From Persicaria tinctoria (Eukaryota; Streptophyta; Magnoliopsida; Caryophyllales; Polygonaceae): a stretch of DNA of 64,000 bases. The notes beneath the pieces are model-generated. The model was not told the origin of the DNA and made no database searches. It saw nothing but the letters and a program-made list of their open reading frames with translations. Shown piece after piece: positions 1 to 11,933 of the stretch; the first letter of the stretch is position 1; each line of letters starts with the position of its first letter. The stretch spans positions 50,567,098 to 50,631,097 of the forward strand of contig JBANSL010000020.1 in the NCBI GenBank assembly GCA_037127255.1, written 5' to 3'. The translations under genes and the position numbers were made by a program.

Positions 1-600
1 CATTCCTTTCTTCTTCAGTGCGGGTTAGAGCAACATAGAATGGTGAAAATGCATTTCTTTTGTCATTGAAGACAATGCTTTACTCAATGAGGCAGCCACC
101 AAAGGTATTTTAACTACTAAACCTCATGTCATGATTTACCCGATTAAGTAGTTAAGTAATGATCGCCATGCTAAAATTACTAAACCTAACCCACAATTAG
201 ATCGCCATGTTGTGCAACTCTAAGCCTGAGTTGTGCAACTCCTAGGCTGAGTTGTGCAACTCCTAGGCTGAGTTGTGCAACATTTGCTTGAGGTTTACAT
301 TACATAATTACAACACCCTAAAGAGATGATAGAAAAATATAAATAAGAGAGATGAATGTGCTACTGATACATGCTTAGGTTCTTAAAAACAAGCAAATAA
401 CACAACAATAAGAGAGAGTTGTGCAACTCTAAGAAAGAGTTGTTTTTCTACATCTTAAATTAATTCATAGCGTTTGCTTCGCTACGTATATTCTATTTTG
501 CTGATCTAATTGTTTGGAATTGCTGTAATACTGTTGGGTTCGGGAAACCCTAGCTTATCGAGTTGTAAATTTGCAATGTGGGAATTTGGATTTTCCTTGT
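1..600. repeat. Spacer with inverted-orientation minisatellite copies
   Basis: No gene is seen. Between about 205 and 290 there are tandem copies of a roughly 21-bp unit with the core gttgtgcaactc, and isolated copies recur near 417-445. This core is the reverse complement of the gagttgcacaac core that forms the large array at 2.3-4.3 kb, so the two arrays face each other across the thymidine kinase relic. They may be subterminal repeats of one transposon whose left end lies outside the window; that is inference. Confidence 0.6.
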
Positions 601-1299
601 GCTTTTGCTTCAATTGATATCCAATTTGTGACGTTTGATATGCTTTGTTGTAGATTGTTCTAGAGATGATTGAACTACGTGAGTTGGATACCGGACGTGC
701 AATTTTGAGGCAAACTCAAGTGATATACGGCCTTCGCTCTCAAGTACAAGCAGAAGAAGGATGCGAGGTACTGAGCGGCGCTCTAGGTTTGCAACTGGAG
801 CTTCGGAATGGTATGGGTTGTGTTGTGTATCATATTTGATGCTTACCAATCTTTCCAAGTATTCCATTGACATCTTATAGGAAAACAAATGGTTTCCAAT
901 TGTAAAATATATGCACTTCTTGAGTTTATCTGGTGTCCTGATCAAAGCACAGATGAACAAGGGTGCTCCTGTACAGTACATGGCATAATCATTTGATTCC
1001 TCCTTTCTTTACACATTGTATTATTTCTTATCCATGGGTTGATTTACACTTATGTGGAATTAGGTCGTAGTATAGGGAAATCATGGATGTGTGTTTCAAA
1101 TGTAGCACTCCAATTGATGGACATAAGGTATTTGAGGATTCTGTGTTGTGTCATTTGGTACATAGGCAATCTTTAACATCTGATTATGATCATAATGGGA
1201 AAGATAAATGGGTTCTGAAACTCTTTACTTTAACCTTGCTGTATTTACTGCTTTTTTTTAGTCATGGAGGTTTGGTTAGTGAAGGTTGGGAGAACTTTC

Positions 1300-1744
1300 T
1301 GTCTATGGAGATGACTTGTGAATGTGCCCAGTTCTTTGGTGACCTGTATGAATTTTGTCGAAAGGTTGCTAATTATGATGGCAAAATAGTTAAGGTATTC
1401 ATCTGGTGTTTTCTGCTTGCAAATCTTTAACAAGGTCACACTCCAGAGGCCCTTGTGAATCTTCCTAGCGCTTTATTTATCGCGTCCAATTTGTTCTTTT
1501 CAGGAGAAGTTTCGGTTATGTACTTGACATAATTCCCCTAGCTGACACCGTGACCAAACTTACTGCCCGATGTGAGCTATGTGGTAAACTGGCCAACTTT
1601 ACCATAAGGAAGAACCAAGATAGGCAGACGAGTTGATTGGTGGAGTTGAAGTGTACATGCTGGTCTGTAGACAGCATTACGTAAGTGGGCAAGTCGCCAA
1701 TGAAACTGCACACATGGTTCTTTATGATAAGGTGCAATGTGGCT
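1300..1744 (+). pseudogene. Thymidine kinase (TK1-type) pseudogene fragment
   Basis: Thymidine kinase phosphorylates thymidine in the nucleotide salvage pathway. Two exon-like blocks match the family. The first, ending at a GT donor near 1394, encodes AQFFGDLYEFCRKVANYDGK, which corresponds to the catalytic-Glu/DLYDFCR region (family Glu replaced by Cys-Ala here). The second starts after a CAG acceptor at 1503 and encodes [20 protein letters not shown] followed by [10 protein letters not shown], the zinc-binding Cys pair. A frameshift near 1635 moves the reading frame, after which ELIGG and [11 protein letters not shown] (the second Cys and the His region) can still be read. The segment normally holding the GLDGDY loop is missing between the exons, and no P-loop exon is convincingly present upstream. 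The copy is broken by deletion, frameshift and loss of the N-terminus. It sits between inverted minisatellite arrays, which suggests a transposon-captured or decayed gene rather than a working kinase. Confidence 0.8.
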
Positions 1745-2304
1745 AGCTGTTATCGGTTTCTGCTAGTAGGGTGCATATCATGAAAAGTGCTGATTGAGAA
1801 GGCAGTATCACTATCAATAGAATAAGTGTAGATTGGGATTACAAGATTTAGGTGATTTAGATTAGCATGTGGTCCAAGATGGCTTCAAATGGTTATACAA
1901 AACTTAGTCTTTTCACTCTTTTGTGACAGTTGATCTTGTATGAAATTTGAACGTGCCATTTTTGGTGAACTTTGTGTTTGGCTTCTTGAACATCAAGACC
2001 AAGGGATGACCACTTGTGACTTGTGTATATAAACATTATTTGCAAAGGATGAATACAAACTGGCAAAAAATTGCAGGTGCAAAGAAATAACTTCCACATT
2101 ACGTTGAGTAAAACTCTAAAAATTCATTACATAATACTGTGTGAATCACTATAAATTTAAAATCCAGTTTAAGAACCAAATTAGATTAAAAAGTGCAAGA
2201 ATAATATTATAATATGCCCAAATTAGATTTTTAGTTTATGAAGAATCAAATTAGATTTTAGTTTGTATGAATAAAACTAAAAATTTCATGAATAACACTA
2301 TTAA
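1745..2304. other. AT-rich spacer, no gene seen
   Basis: The stretch is AT-rich and has no convincing open frame, RNA gene or transposon end. Simple AAATTAGATT-like repeats occur near 2160-2310 just before the minisatellite begins. Confidence 0.5.
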
Positions 2305-4320
2305 ATTTTAGAGTTGCATGACGCTCTTGTAAGAGTTGCACGACTCTGTTGTAAGAGTTGCACGACGCTGTTGTAAGAGTTGCACGACACTCTTATTTTT
2401 GCTCAACAATTCGTTATTTTTGCACAACAATCGAGACTTATGAAATTGTGTCTCCACATAATCTTATTTTTTTGTAAATATAATTTTACACTTTTTAATA
2501 GATTATTGCACAACACGGTTTTATTTTTGCTCATCAATAGAGTAAAATTGCACAACATGGGGGATTGGTGAAATTTTGCTCTACACGAAACTAAAAGCTA
2601 CTATATAATATAAACTTTTTTTTATAGGATTTCATACTTATTGCTGATAAGCATGAAATTATATATATAAAAAATTAATTAAAAAATTGATATTGTTTTA
2701 TAGTTTTTATCATCATAAAATAATCCAACCTAATAATAAATGAAATATTTTTGCACAATATGCTCTTATTTTTGCTCAACAATTCTTTATTTTTGCACAA
2801 CAATCGAGACTTGTGAAATTGTGTCTCCACATAATCTTATTTTTTGTAAATATAATTTTATACTTTTTAATAGATTATTGCACAACACGGTTTTATTTTT
2901 GCTCATCAATAGAGTAAAATTGCACAACATGGGGGGATTGGTGAAATTTTGCTCAACGTCATCTTATTTTTGCTCAACTATAGGTTATTTTTGCACAACA
3001 ATCGAGACTCGTGAATTTGTTCTCAACATGATCTTATTTTCTCTCAATATAATTTCATACTTTCTCAATAAATTATTGCACAACGTGCTCTTATTTTTGC
3101 TTATCAATACTTTATTTTTGCACAACTAGTGGTGAAAATTAGTGCTGACACTGATATTAGTTACAATTAGTGCTGACACTGATATTAGGTACAATTAGTA
3201 TTGAAACTGATATTAGTTACAATTAGTGTTGACACTGATATTAGTTACAATTAGTGCTGACACTGATATTAGTTACAATCGAGTCATCTTCCTAAGTAAT
3301 TACTTTGTAGTTTGGTATATATTTTTTCCGTGTCAGCACTTTTTTCTTCTTCATGTCATCACATTTTTTAGGGTTGCACAACTGTATTTTAGAGTTGCAC
3401 AACTTTAGTTTAGAGTTGCACAACTTTAGTTTAGATTTTCACAACTGTATTTTAAGAGTTGCACGACTCTGTTGTAAGAGTTGCACAACTCTGTTTTAAG
3501 AGTTGCACGACTCTGTTGTAAGAGTTGCACGACTCTGTTGTAAGAGTTGCACGACTCTGTTGTAAGAGTTGCACGACTCTGTTTTAAGAGTTGCACGATT
3601 CTGTTTTAAGAGTTGCACGACAATCGAGACTTGTGAAATTATTCTCAACATGATCTTATTTTATCTCAATATAATTTCAGACTGTATTTTAGAGTTGCAC
3701 AACTGTATTTTAGAGTTGCACAACTTTAGTTTAGAGTTGCACAACTTTAGTTTAGATTTTCACAACTGTATTTTAAGAGTTGCACGACTCTGTTGTAAGA
3801 GTTGCACGACTCTGTTGTAAGAGTTGCACAACTCTGTTTTAAGAGTTGCACGACTCTGTTGTAAGAGTTGCACGACTCTGTTGTAAGAGTTGCACGACTC
3901 TGTTGTAAGAGTTGCACGACTCTGTTGTAAGAGTTGCACGATTCTGTTTTAAGAGTTGCACGACAATCGAGACTTGTGAAATTATTCTCAACATGATCTT
4001 ATTTTATCTCAATATAATTTCAGACTGTATTTTAGAGTTGCACAACTGTATTTTAGAGTTGCACAACTTTAGTTTAGAGTTGCACAACTTTAGTTTAGAT
4101 TTTCACAACTGTATTTTAAGAGTTGCACGACTCTGTTGTAAGAGTTGCACAACTCTGTTTTAAGAGTTGCACGACTCTGTTGTAAGAGTTGCACGACTCT
4201 GTTTTAAGAGTTGCACGATTCTGTTTTAAGAGTTGCACGACAATCGAGACTTGTGAAATTATTCTCAACATGATCTTATTTTATCTCAATATAATTTCAG
4301 ACTTTCTCAATAAAGTGTAA
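2305..4320 (+). repeat. Large minisatellite with higher-order repeats (gagttgcac core)
   Basis: A degenerate unit of about 22 bp (agagttgcacgactctgttg and variants ending gcacaactgtatttt) is repeated dozens of times. Larger blocks repeat too. A block ending in acaatcgagacttgtgaaatt recurs with its caatcgagac anchor at 3621, 3964 and 4241, giving spacings of 343 and 277 bp. A diverged version with gctcaacaattc and tttttgcacaac recurs at about 2398-2590 and 2758-2950. Open frames across the array are repeat translations, not proteins. Confidence 0.85.
3138..3277 (+). repeat. 28-bp tandem repeat, five copies
   Basis: The unit attagtgctgacactgata plus ttagttaca is repeated about five times with few substitutions. 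It is inserted within the larger minisatellite and is unrelated to the gttgcac core, so it is a separate local amplification. Confidence 0.8.
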
Positions 4321-4322
4321 GC

Positions 4323-4557
4323 GATCCATAATCTATATTTTTTTTTTATTTCTTTAACATTTTGTTGTGCAAATATAAGAGTATGTTATGCAAATATATC
4401 CCTAAGTTGTGCAAATATGACCCGAGTTTAGTTTTTTTTTTTTACATTTTATCGTGCAAATATAACTGTATGTTGTGCTTGTGCAAATATAATCATATGT
4501 TGTGCAAGTATAACATTTTTTGTGCAAAAATAAAAATAACAATATAGATTATGGATC
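4323..4557. mobile_element. Short MITE-like element with 17-bp perfect TIRs
   Basis: gatccataatctatatt at 4323-4339 is the exact reverse complement of the sequence at 4541-4557. The roughly 200-bp interior carries repeated ttgtgcaaatata motifs related to the neighbouring minisatellite core. No clear TSD is visible, so it could instead be the end structure of a larger element. Confidence 0.6.
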
Positions 4558-4619
4558 ACATAATAAAATATAGATAGTTTTTTTAATTTCCATAATTATG
4601 GGGTAAGTTTTGTAATTTA

Positions 4620-5370
4620 TTCAAAATTCCCTCTTCTTCCTCCCGATTACTGTGAAGAGAACGCCGGTCGGCCTCGCCTCGCCTCGCCGCCTCCGGCTCG
4701 CTCGACCTCGCTCGGATCCACGGTGCTCGCTCGACATCACTCCGGCCGCTCGATTTCGCTCCGCCGCTCGCTCGACCTCGCTCCGACACTCTCGCTCTTC
4801 GGCGCTCTCGATCTCCGTCTCCAATTTGACTAATTGGAACTGTAATTCGACTAATTGGAACTCGAATTCACCAGATCTCCCCACGCTGAATTGATTTGCC
4901 GAATCAATTAGCCGAATTTCAGATCTGCGTCGCCGAATCAATTGGACATAGACTTCGAATTCAGATCTTCTGGGCATGGCGAGGAAGAAAGGAAAGAAGA
5001 ATTGAACCCCCAAGAGCATGGATTTCGTTCGAAAATTGAATCTGGAGAGAGAGTTGCAATCTGTGTTGTTCAACTCGGGAGGGCAAAGTGGAAATCGACG
5101 GGATCTGGGCAAGCAAGTTGAAGATGGTGAGGTCAAGGAGCTTAGTTCGACCTGTGGTGTGGGATCTGGGCAAGCGAAGGAGGAAGGCAGAGTTGCGAAC
5201 GCGTGATGCGCGGACGAAGGGAGTGTGATCTCGGAGTACGCAATCACCGTCCTGCCTTTGCCTTTTTTAATCGTGTACCCGTGATGCGCGAGTGCGAATG
5301 TGTTTTTCGTGCAAACGGCGAAATATTCACCGTGTGAATAGCAATTCTGAAAAAAATACATGGAGGATTT
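4620..5370. other. GC-rich block without a recognisable gene
   Basis: CG-rich simple sequence (ctcgctcgacctcgctc repeats) occupies 4660-4800, followed by a pyrimidine- and purine-rich tract up to about 5230. Open frames exist on both strands, but they are low-complexity (Ser, Arg, Pro) and match no family I recognise. The block resembles a 5' UTR or first-exon region, possibly a captured fragment. The flanks on both sides turn sharply AT-rich. Confidence 0.4.
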
Positions 5371-6515
5371 TCTTAGAACTTGATACCTTGAATAAATAAT
5401 GGAAAATATATTTATTGAAATATATTAATATTTTATACACAAACGTGATACATAGAAAAAATGTTGTATATTCATTCATCTAAACTAAACATACTCTTAA
5501 TTTAGTTTATTGTTATTAAAAAATCAAAAAATTTCAACCAAACTATTATAAGTTATAACCTTCGAATCTCAGAAAAAATAAATAAATTAAATATTATTTT
5601 ATTTATTAAGAAATCGCACAACGGACTGGTACCGAATACTAATTTAATTAAAAACGGTGTACTTGATTTTTGATGGAGTTATGGGATTGATTTTACCTAT
5701 AATAGATAAATTGATATAATTATTAAATTTCTTTCTATCCTATGCTCCTTGGGACATATGATAAGGATATTAATCAAAAAAGATTTCATACCAAATAAAT
5801 AAGCGACCATAGAAAAACAATATTAAAAAAAGTTAAAAGTAATTTATTTGTGAAATCTTTTCAATTGAAGTGCATGTGAAAGAAAACCCAAATTATTGGA
5901 CAAACTCAGATAGGCCAATACCAGTTGAGCTAGTTGGCTTTAATAAATTCAAAGAAAACCCAAATTATTAATAATTAATTAAAATAAAAGATTGATTTTA
6001 GATGCGGCGATGTTACTACATATTATTTGATTATATATAACTGATTATTTAATTCATCCATGCATTATAAAATAATTATTTAATTCATAATCTTTTATCT
6101 ATTTATATTTGTTAATACAACATAACAAAATGATTATTTTCTTTTCTTGCTCTAATTCTACCTTAATCCCTAAAAATTATTTTAATTAATTTAATGGCCT
6201 GAATTAAATCAACCGAAGAGTATATGTTGGCCGTAAATTTTTTCATGAGACTTTTTTATAAATAAAATTCTATCTTTTCATATGTAAAGGTTTTTTTGCC
6301 AATAATTTAATTAAATGCATTTTATTTTTTTAATATATTATTTAATTAATATGTCCATAGATTGATAAGATTAATATCTTCTAAAAATATATCTAAAATT
6401 CAACTGATATAGTAGCATTCAATTGATATAATATCTATCTATATAAGATATATAGAGAATTAGAGATATATTGCTTGAGTCTACCAAAAAAAAAAGAAGA
6501 GATATATTGCTTGAA
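5371..6515. other. AT-rich intergenic spacer
   Basis: The sequence is strongly AT-rich with short direct repeats such as aaagaaaacccaaattatt near 5880 and 5950. No gene, RNA or clear transposon end was found. Confidence 0.5.
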
Positions 6516-6528
6516 CATTGAAACAAGT

Positions 6529-6588
6529 TATCGGTTACGGTATTTCGGTTACGATGAATATCGGTTACGGTATTTCGGTTACGATGAA
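6529..6588 (+). repeat. 30-bp tandem duplication over the RBMX2-like start codon
   Basis: Two perfect 30-bp copies (6529-6558 and 6559-6588) each contain an ATG in the same frame, at 6554 and 6584. Because the unit is a multiple of three, the duplication adds in-frame codons upstream of the family's usual MNPLT start at 6584. Each unit is itself built from two cggttacg half-motifs. Confidence 0.9.
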
Positions 6589-7242
6589 TCCATTGACGCT
6601 GGTGAAGCGAATTCAGAAATTGAACTCAAGAGAAGCCGATTTAGGCATCTCAGAGGATGCTTCTTGGCACGCCAAGTACAGGGACTCCGCCTACGTCTTC
6701 GTCGGCGGCATACCCTACGACCTCACCGAAGGCGATCTTCTCGCCATCTTCGCTCAGTGAGTCTCTCTCCGCCTTTCTATTGATTTATCAGTGGTTTTAG
6801 ATTTCTGTTTCTGAATGCTAAATTTCTGTCTGAATTTATGATTGAAAGTCTCTCTCCGCTTTTCTACAGATTTCCGTTTCTGAATGCTAAATTTCTCTCT
6901 GAATTTATATGATTGGAAGATTTTGATGGTTTATGCTGCTAAATTTCTGTCTGAATTTATGACTGGAAGATTTTTGATGCTTTATGCTTATGCTGATCAC
7001 AATTTCTGTCTGATTCTCTTAGGTGTGGAGAGGTCGTTGATGTTAATCTCGTGAGAGACCAGGAATCAGGAAAATCAAGAGGTTTTGCCTTCATTGCATA
7101 CGATGCAAATGTCGCTGTAGATAACCTCAATGCTGCCCAGATTTTGGGCCCGAACTATAAGGGTGGATCACGTATCACAGGGATCACAGATAAGGAAGCG
7201 TGTAAATTAGTGGTGTCAAAAGTGTTTATGGTTCTATGGTAG
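6584..7242 (+). pseudogene. Truncated RBMX2/Ist3-like RRM protein gene
   Basis: RBMX2 (yeast Ist3/Snu17) is an RRM subunit of the RES complex in the spliceosome. Exon 1 (6584-6756) starts with MNPLT, the family's conserved N-terminus, and continues with ASWHAKYRDSAYVFVGGIPY, which contains RNP2. A GT donor at 6757 and an AG acceptor at 7021-7022 join it to exon 2, which carries VVDVNLVRD and the RNP1 motif KSRGFAFIAY. After RNP1 a few residues usually present before AVDNLN are missing. After the QILG segment the frame leaves the family, and a TAG ends it at 7242, giving about 130 residues. The last RRM strand and the whole C-terminal region are lost. The start, splice sites and frame are otherwise open, so it may be a recent relic or encode a short RRM peptide. 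Confidence 0.75.
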
Positions 7243-8378
7243 AGGTAGCTGTATCGAATACATCAGTAACTTGCAGTTGGTTGTCATTTTGGTATTGTTA
7301 TTAGTATCGAATTGTAAAATGTGTTGTTGAATCTTATCCTTGTTCAAGAATATGGTTTTACAGGTTTTGTAGATGCAATTCCTCCAAATAGCTATCTTTT
7401 ACCGTTCAAGTTTTATGCTTTGGAATGCCTGATTAAAGCAATGACAATGTGTCAATGCAATGATCTTATCCATGGATCAAAAGTTCTTTTGTTGTTTATT
7501 ACTACTGAAGAACAGGGACAAAAATGAACCAAATCCTAGAAATTAATAATTCTGTGGCTTTAAAATGCAAATATGCAATGATCGGTGCAGTTGTAATACA
7601 TAAATCAAGTAAAGATGATAGACAACTATCGTCTTTAAGATCAAATAGCCAATTTCACGAGATCAAATCGCAAAAATCAACACATCAGAATCAGATGATC
7701 GAAATTCAATTCGATAAAACACACCAAACACAGAAAAATCCGATCGTATATATTCGATCTCTGAAATTACACAAAATTACTTGCGGCTATAGTAGTCGAT
7801 GATCTCAGAGTCGGTGACGGATCGTGAGTGCTGAACGATGGATCGGATTAGATCAGAGACAGAAAAGTTCAATCTTGTGTAGGAAGACGTGATCGAAAAC
7901 GAAACTACTAGGAAGCTACGAATCAAAAACAATCTACACGCAAAAAATGTGTGCGCTTCAATAGAACAGGACCCAAAACTCGTCGTTTTGCACCTATCTA
8001 CACCAAATCCACAGCGTCTTGATCATCACAAGAGGCTAAGTTGGAATTGGAACAAGGCCCCAATCATGTCTTCATCAGCGCATATTCTGAACATGACCCA
8101 ACTCTGCATCATCAAGTAACTATGAAGCAACGCTCACCTATTCATGACCTTGATCACGAGGAAGAGGGTGTCATTTGTTATGTGTCAAATTGACAGAAAA
8201 AATGAAGATTCCAATCGAAGTTTTTGATTCAGAGAAGCTCTTACATTTAAGTACTGCCAAATGGAAAGGGGAGATTCCAGGAAATCGCAATTTTAGTGTC
8301 GTTATTGCTCTTAAAAACAAGGTGTTACACACACCCAAATGCAATAGAAATTGGTCATAAATTCATAATAGCATCTCT
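7243..8378. other. Intergenic region upstream of CAX
   Basis: Short open frames occur (7321-7527, 7889-8119, 8175-8360), but none shows a known domain. A minus-strand segment near 7780-7900 reads like a short coding remnant ending DSEIIDYYSRK, which I could not assign. The region probably holds the CAX promoter and decayed gene fragments. Confidence 0.4.
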
Positions 8379-10368
8379 ATGGCTTCGAATTGCGGTATTG
8401 AACCATGGACCATGGAAGATGGCCTTCTGAATGGATCCAACAAGGAGAAGCCGAGCCCTTTTGGGAACGCGATCAAGATTTCGTCTTTCAGGAGGCTTAT
8501 TATGAACCTTCAAGAGGTTGTCTTAGGAACCAAGCTCTGCATTCTCTTCCCGGCTGTTGCTCTCGCAATCTTTGCCAACCAATTTCACTTCGGCCAAGTA
8601 AGTTTTAGTCCTTTTTTCGTGTCACTTGCGCAATCTGCATTGTTCTTATTCGCTCTAATCTTGCAACTAGTCCTGGATTTTCGCTCTGAGCCTACTAGGA
8701 CTCACACCACTAGCTGAAAGAGTCAGCTTCCTGACCGAGTAAGACACATTTTTCAGTATGATTTAGTTCATAACTTCAACATTACAATACGATTATATAA
8801 CCTTCGGTTGTTTGTGTTTTATGTGTGGGGAATCAAGGCAAATCTCGTGCTACACGGGTCCAACGAGTAAGGAGTTGTAACTGATCTAACATTTGGTTAT
8901 CACTTGTTCATGAACTCATTTTTTCGCTTATCTTCAATATGGACCTTTGCAGTTGGAGGACTACTAAATGCAACATGTGGGAATGCCACTGAGCTGATCA
9001 TAGCAATCCTAGCTCTTTGCAAAGGCAAGATTGGAGTCCTGAAGTACTCTCTTCTTGGTTCCATACTCTCCAACCTCCTACTCGTCCTCGGATCTTCCCT
9101 TATGTGTGGAGGATTCGTCAACCTAACCAAGGAACAACGATTCGACAAGGTATGGATAAAGGACACATCTCAATAGTCCAATTTCTTTCTAGTACTTTGG
9201 TCACATGACCAACCTACTTGTTTTGTTCCGCCATCAGAATCTGAGTAATGTGAGTGTCCTCCTCCTGGTTTTGGGAGTGCTTTGCCATGTCTTCCCGATG
9301 CTGTTTCAACACGCGGTAGAGCAAGGCACCTTCACCGCGACATCTACTCTTCAGCTGTCGCGAGTAAATAGTATCGCCATGCTCATAGCTTATGCTGCTT
9401 ACATCATCTTTCAGCTTAAAGCACACCAAAAATCCCATGATGGGAGAGAGGTATATATCTTCTATATGCACACAGTCAGTCATACACTGAACTAACTAAG
9501 ATGTGATAATCCGAATTGTTCGAATGGAGACTCTTTCAGGAAGTTGAAGCAGAGAACGAAGAAGAAAAAGCAGCTATAAGCTTTTGGAGTGCAGTGATCT
9601 GGCTAGTGATCATGACACTGGCCATTGCCTTGCTGTCTGAGTATGTTGTTGGTACAATTGAGGCGGCTTCAAACTCCTGGGGCGTGTCGATTGGTTTTCT
9701 AAGCGTTATCCTGCTTCCGATTGTCGGAAATGCAGCTGAGCATGCTACTGCACTCATATTTGCTTTTAGAAACAAATTGGTAAGATTGAAGAAACATAGT
9801 TCTTTTTTATCAATCTAACTAGATGGCCTTTTTTCGTGTCGTTTTTTCTTTTAGTACTTCCAACTCTGAGCTGAGTAACTACTTCTGGATGTTCAAACAG
9901 GATATCTGTCTTGGTGTTGCTTTAGGATCTGCAACTCAGATCTCAATGTTTGTGGTAAATTCACAATAAACTGTACTCTTACTCATCGTTTTCTTCTCTG
10001 TTAACATTTGTGTGTCCCACTGCAGATCCCTTTGTGTGTGATCGTTGCGTGGATTGTCGGTATAGAGATGGATCTCGGCCTTGGTGTCCTTCAGACCGGT
10101 TGCTTCGCTCTCTCAGTCGCAATCGTAGCCTTGGCATTGCAGGTATCGACATAAACAAAAAAGGTTGGTTTGATTTTAGCATCAGTTCATCTTATCAATG
10201 CTATTTTCGGCTCTTGTTATACAGGATGGAACTTCGCATTACCTCAAGGGACTTATCCTTGTAGCCGGTTACATTGTCATCTCTGCGTGTTTTTACATCG
10301 ATAGATCGCGCCTGGAGGATTCAATGGCGCCGTCTAGTGTTAGTAAGGTAGCGCGGAGTGTTCATTAA
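8379..10368 (+). CDS. Vacuolar cation/proton exchanger, CAX family (9 exons)
   Basis: CAX proteins sit in the vacuolar membrane and use the proton gradient to load Ca2+ (and often other divalent metals) into the vacuole. Nine exons with GT-AG borders join in frame: 8379-8597, 8671-8738, 8838-8866, 8953-9149, 9238-9450, 9540-9779, 9901-9954, 10026-10142, 10225-10368, giving 426 residues, close to the usual 430-460. The N-terminus (residues 1-45) is hydrophilic and is where plant CAXs carry the autoinhibitory region. [15 protein letters not shown] begins the first membrane helix. The two exchanger signature repeats are [11 protein letters not shown] (residues 115-125, Glu119) and [10 protein letters not shown] (305-314, Glu309). 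The acidic loop [10 protein letters not shown] (243-252) separates the two halves, as in the family. About eleven hydrophobic segments can be traced. No stops or frameshifts are seen, so the gene looks functional. Which CAX subgroup it belongs to cannot be fixed by eye. Confidence 0.92.
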
Positions 10369-10606
10369 GCACATATGGTAGAGCGATGTATGGTGCGAAC
10401 TGCGAAGTTTCAAGTGCAATCAAACAGGTTAAATATACTTGACTATTATATTACAAGCCTTGCTTTGGGTTATTAGTTGTGTAAGAAGCCTGATATCTAA
10501 AAGAGATATTGAGTTTTGAGCTATACAATTCCAAATCATATATTTCTACAAGTGGAAGCTTTTATATATTTCTTGGTTATATGATTGTATCCGTTTGGCA
10601 CCATCC
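10369..10606. other. CAX 3' flank
   Basis: This is AT-rich sequence after the CAX stop codon, probably 3' UTR and terminator. No strong polyadenylation hexamer is obvious. Confidence 0.4.
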
Positions 10607-11222
10607 GTTAGGGATTGTAACGGGGCGGGGATGTCCCTTCCGAATTTACCAAAAGTCTTCCGTCTCCATTTTCATCCCTATTCGGGGATAAAAAATGACA
10701 ACTAATTCCTATTATTTAGATCTTATTTTAATGTTATTATTAATTACTGTTATCAATTAGAATAGGTCAAATTAGTTACAGAGATTCTCTCCACACGTTC
10801 AACAGAGCTTACTCCTGTATTTGCTATATATATCCTAATTTGGGATTTAATAAATACAATCAGTTGAAGCACAATTGATTGGTCAACATTTCCATCTTTG
10901 CCGCATCTCCATCCTGGCTTAGTTTTTTCCGGCTTATGTTCACGGCCGCTAGTTTCCCATCGGTTCCCGTTTAAAACACGTGATCCCATTGAATAGAAAA
11001 TTATATGATTATTAAAGTTAAGTCAAATATAAATATTATATATAAATATCGCACAAATGTAAATTATAAGGTTGAAATTTAAAAGTGAAAGAAAAATTAC
11101 GTAAAATTACATATAAAATCGATCTAAAAAAAATAGGGGTTCCCCAACGGGCGTAGAGGTCGGATGGGGATAATGTTCTAAAAGGCGCTAGGCGGCTGCT
11201 AGACGGTGGGTGGCCGCCTAGT

Positions 11223-11741
11223 CAGTGGCGAATCCAGCCCGTATTAATATAGGGGTGGGCGAGATTTAGTCTAAAAATTAAGTAATAATGAAACGAGCTT
11301 TGCGAAACTTTAAATAAATTTAATTGGGAAGGGTTGTGTAAAAAAATTTCAAAGATTTATCTATATTATTAGAAGTGAATAAAATTTATAATTAGTTTTA
11401 AAAAAATCAAGGAAACCCCTAATGAATGACTAAAATAGAATTCAAACAATACTAATTGAAATTAATTATTCTCAATTTAAAAAGATATTTGAACTTATGT
11501 ATAAAAAAAAAGTTAAAAATAAGTGAAGAAAATGTAAAAAGTGGGATTTGAACCTTGGGCTCTAATAAAGAGAAAAAAATTTTCCCTTTATACTTTACCA
11601 ACTAGGCAATGTAAACTTTATGATTCATTTTCACTTCTAATTAATTTAGACTTTTTTTTTATAGCTAACCTTTCGTATTTTGTTTTTCCGGGATCGGGGT
11701 GGGCTCGCGCTCACACGAACCTACCCCTAGATCCGCCAGTG
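11223..11741. mobile_element. hAT-type MITE nested in the MULE-like element
   Basis: The termini cagtggcgaatcc and, inverted, cactggcggatct fit the hAT end pattern. The flanks cgcctagt (11215-11222) and cacctagt (11742-11749) agree at 7 of 8 positions, the hAT TSD length. The short open frame at 11541-11828 is not a gene. Confidence 0.7.
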
Positions 11742-11933
11742 CACCTAGTGCCTAGGCAGTTAGGCGGGTGCCTAAGTCAATTTGGAAAGAACTTATTGTC
11801 AACCTCTTTCAAATATGAATCTATCTGATTCGGCGGCGCCTAGGCAGATTTAGAACAAACTTGATTATTTCCTTATATTTTGATGAATAACACTTATCAA
11901 TAATTTATATAATGTAATAATAATCTATAATAT

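Noticed and set aside
3569..4163. Near-identical 83-residue open frames in tandem
   Set aside because: They are translations of the gttgcac minisatellite; their identity reflects block duplication, not protein conservation.
2305..4320. Regular short repeats resembling a CRISPR array
   Set aside because: Units are directly adjacent and degenerate, with no unique spacers, and the DNA is plant nuclear.
4621..5361. 246-residue minus-strand open frame
   Set aside because: Composition is Ser/Arg/Pro low-complexity across a GC-rich block, with no domain and no splice or start context.
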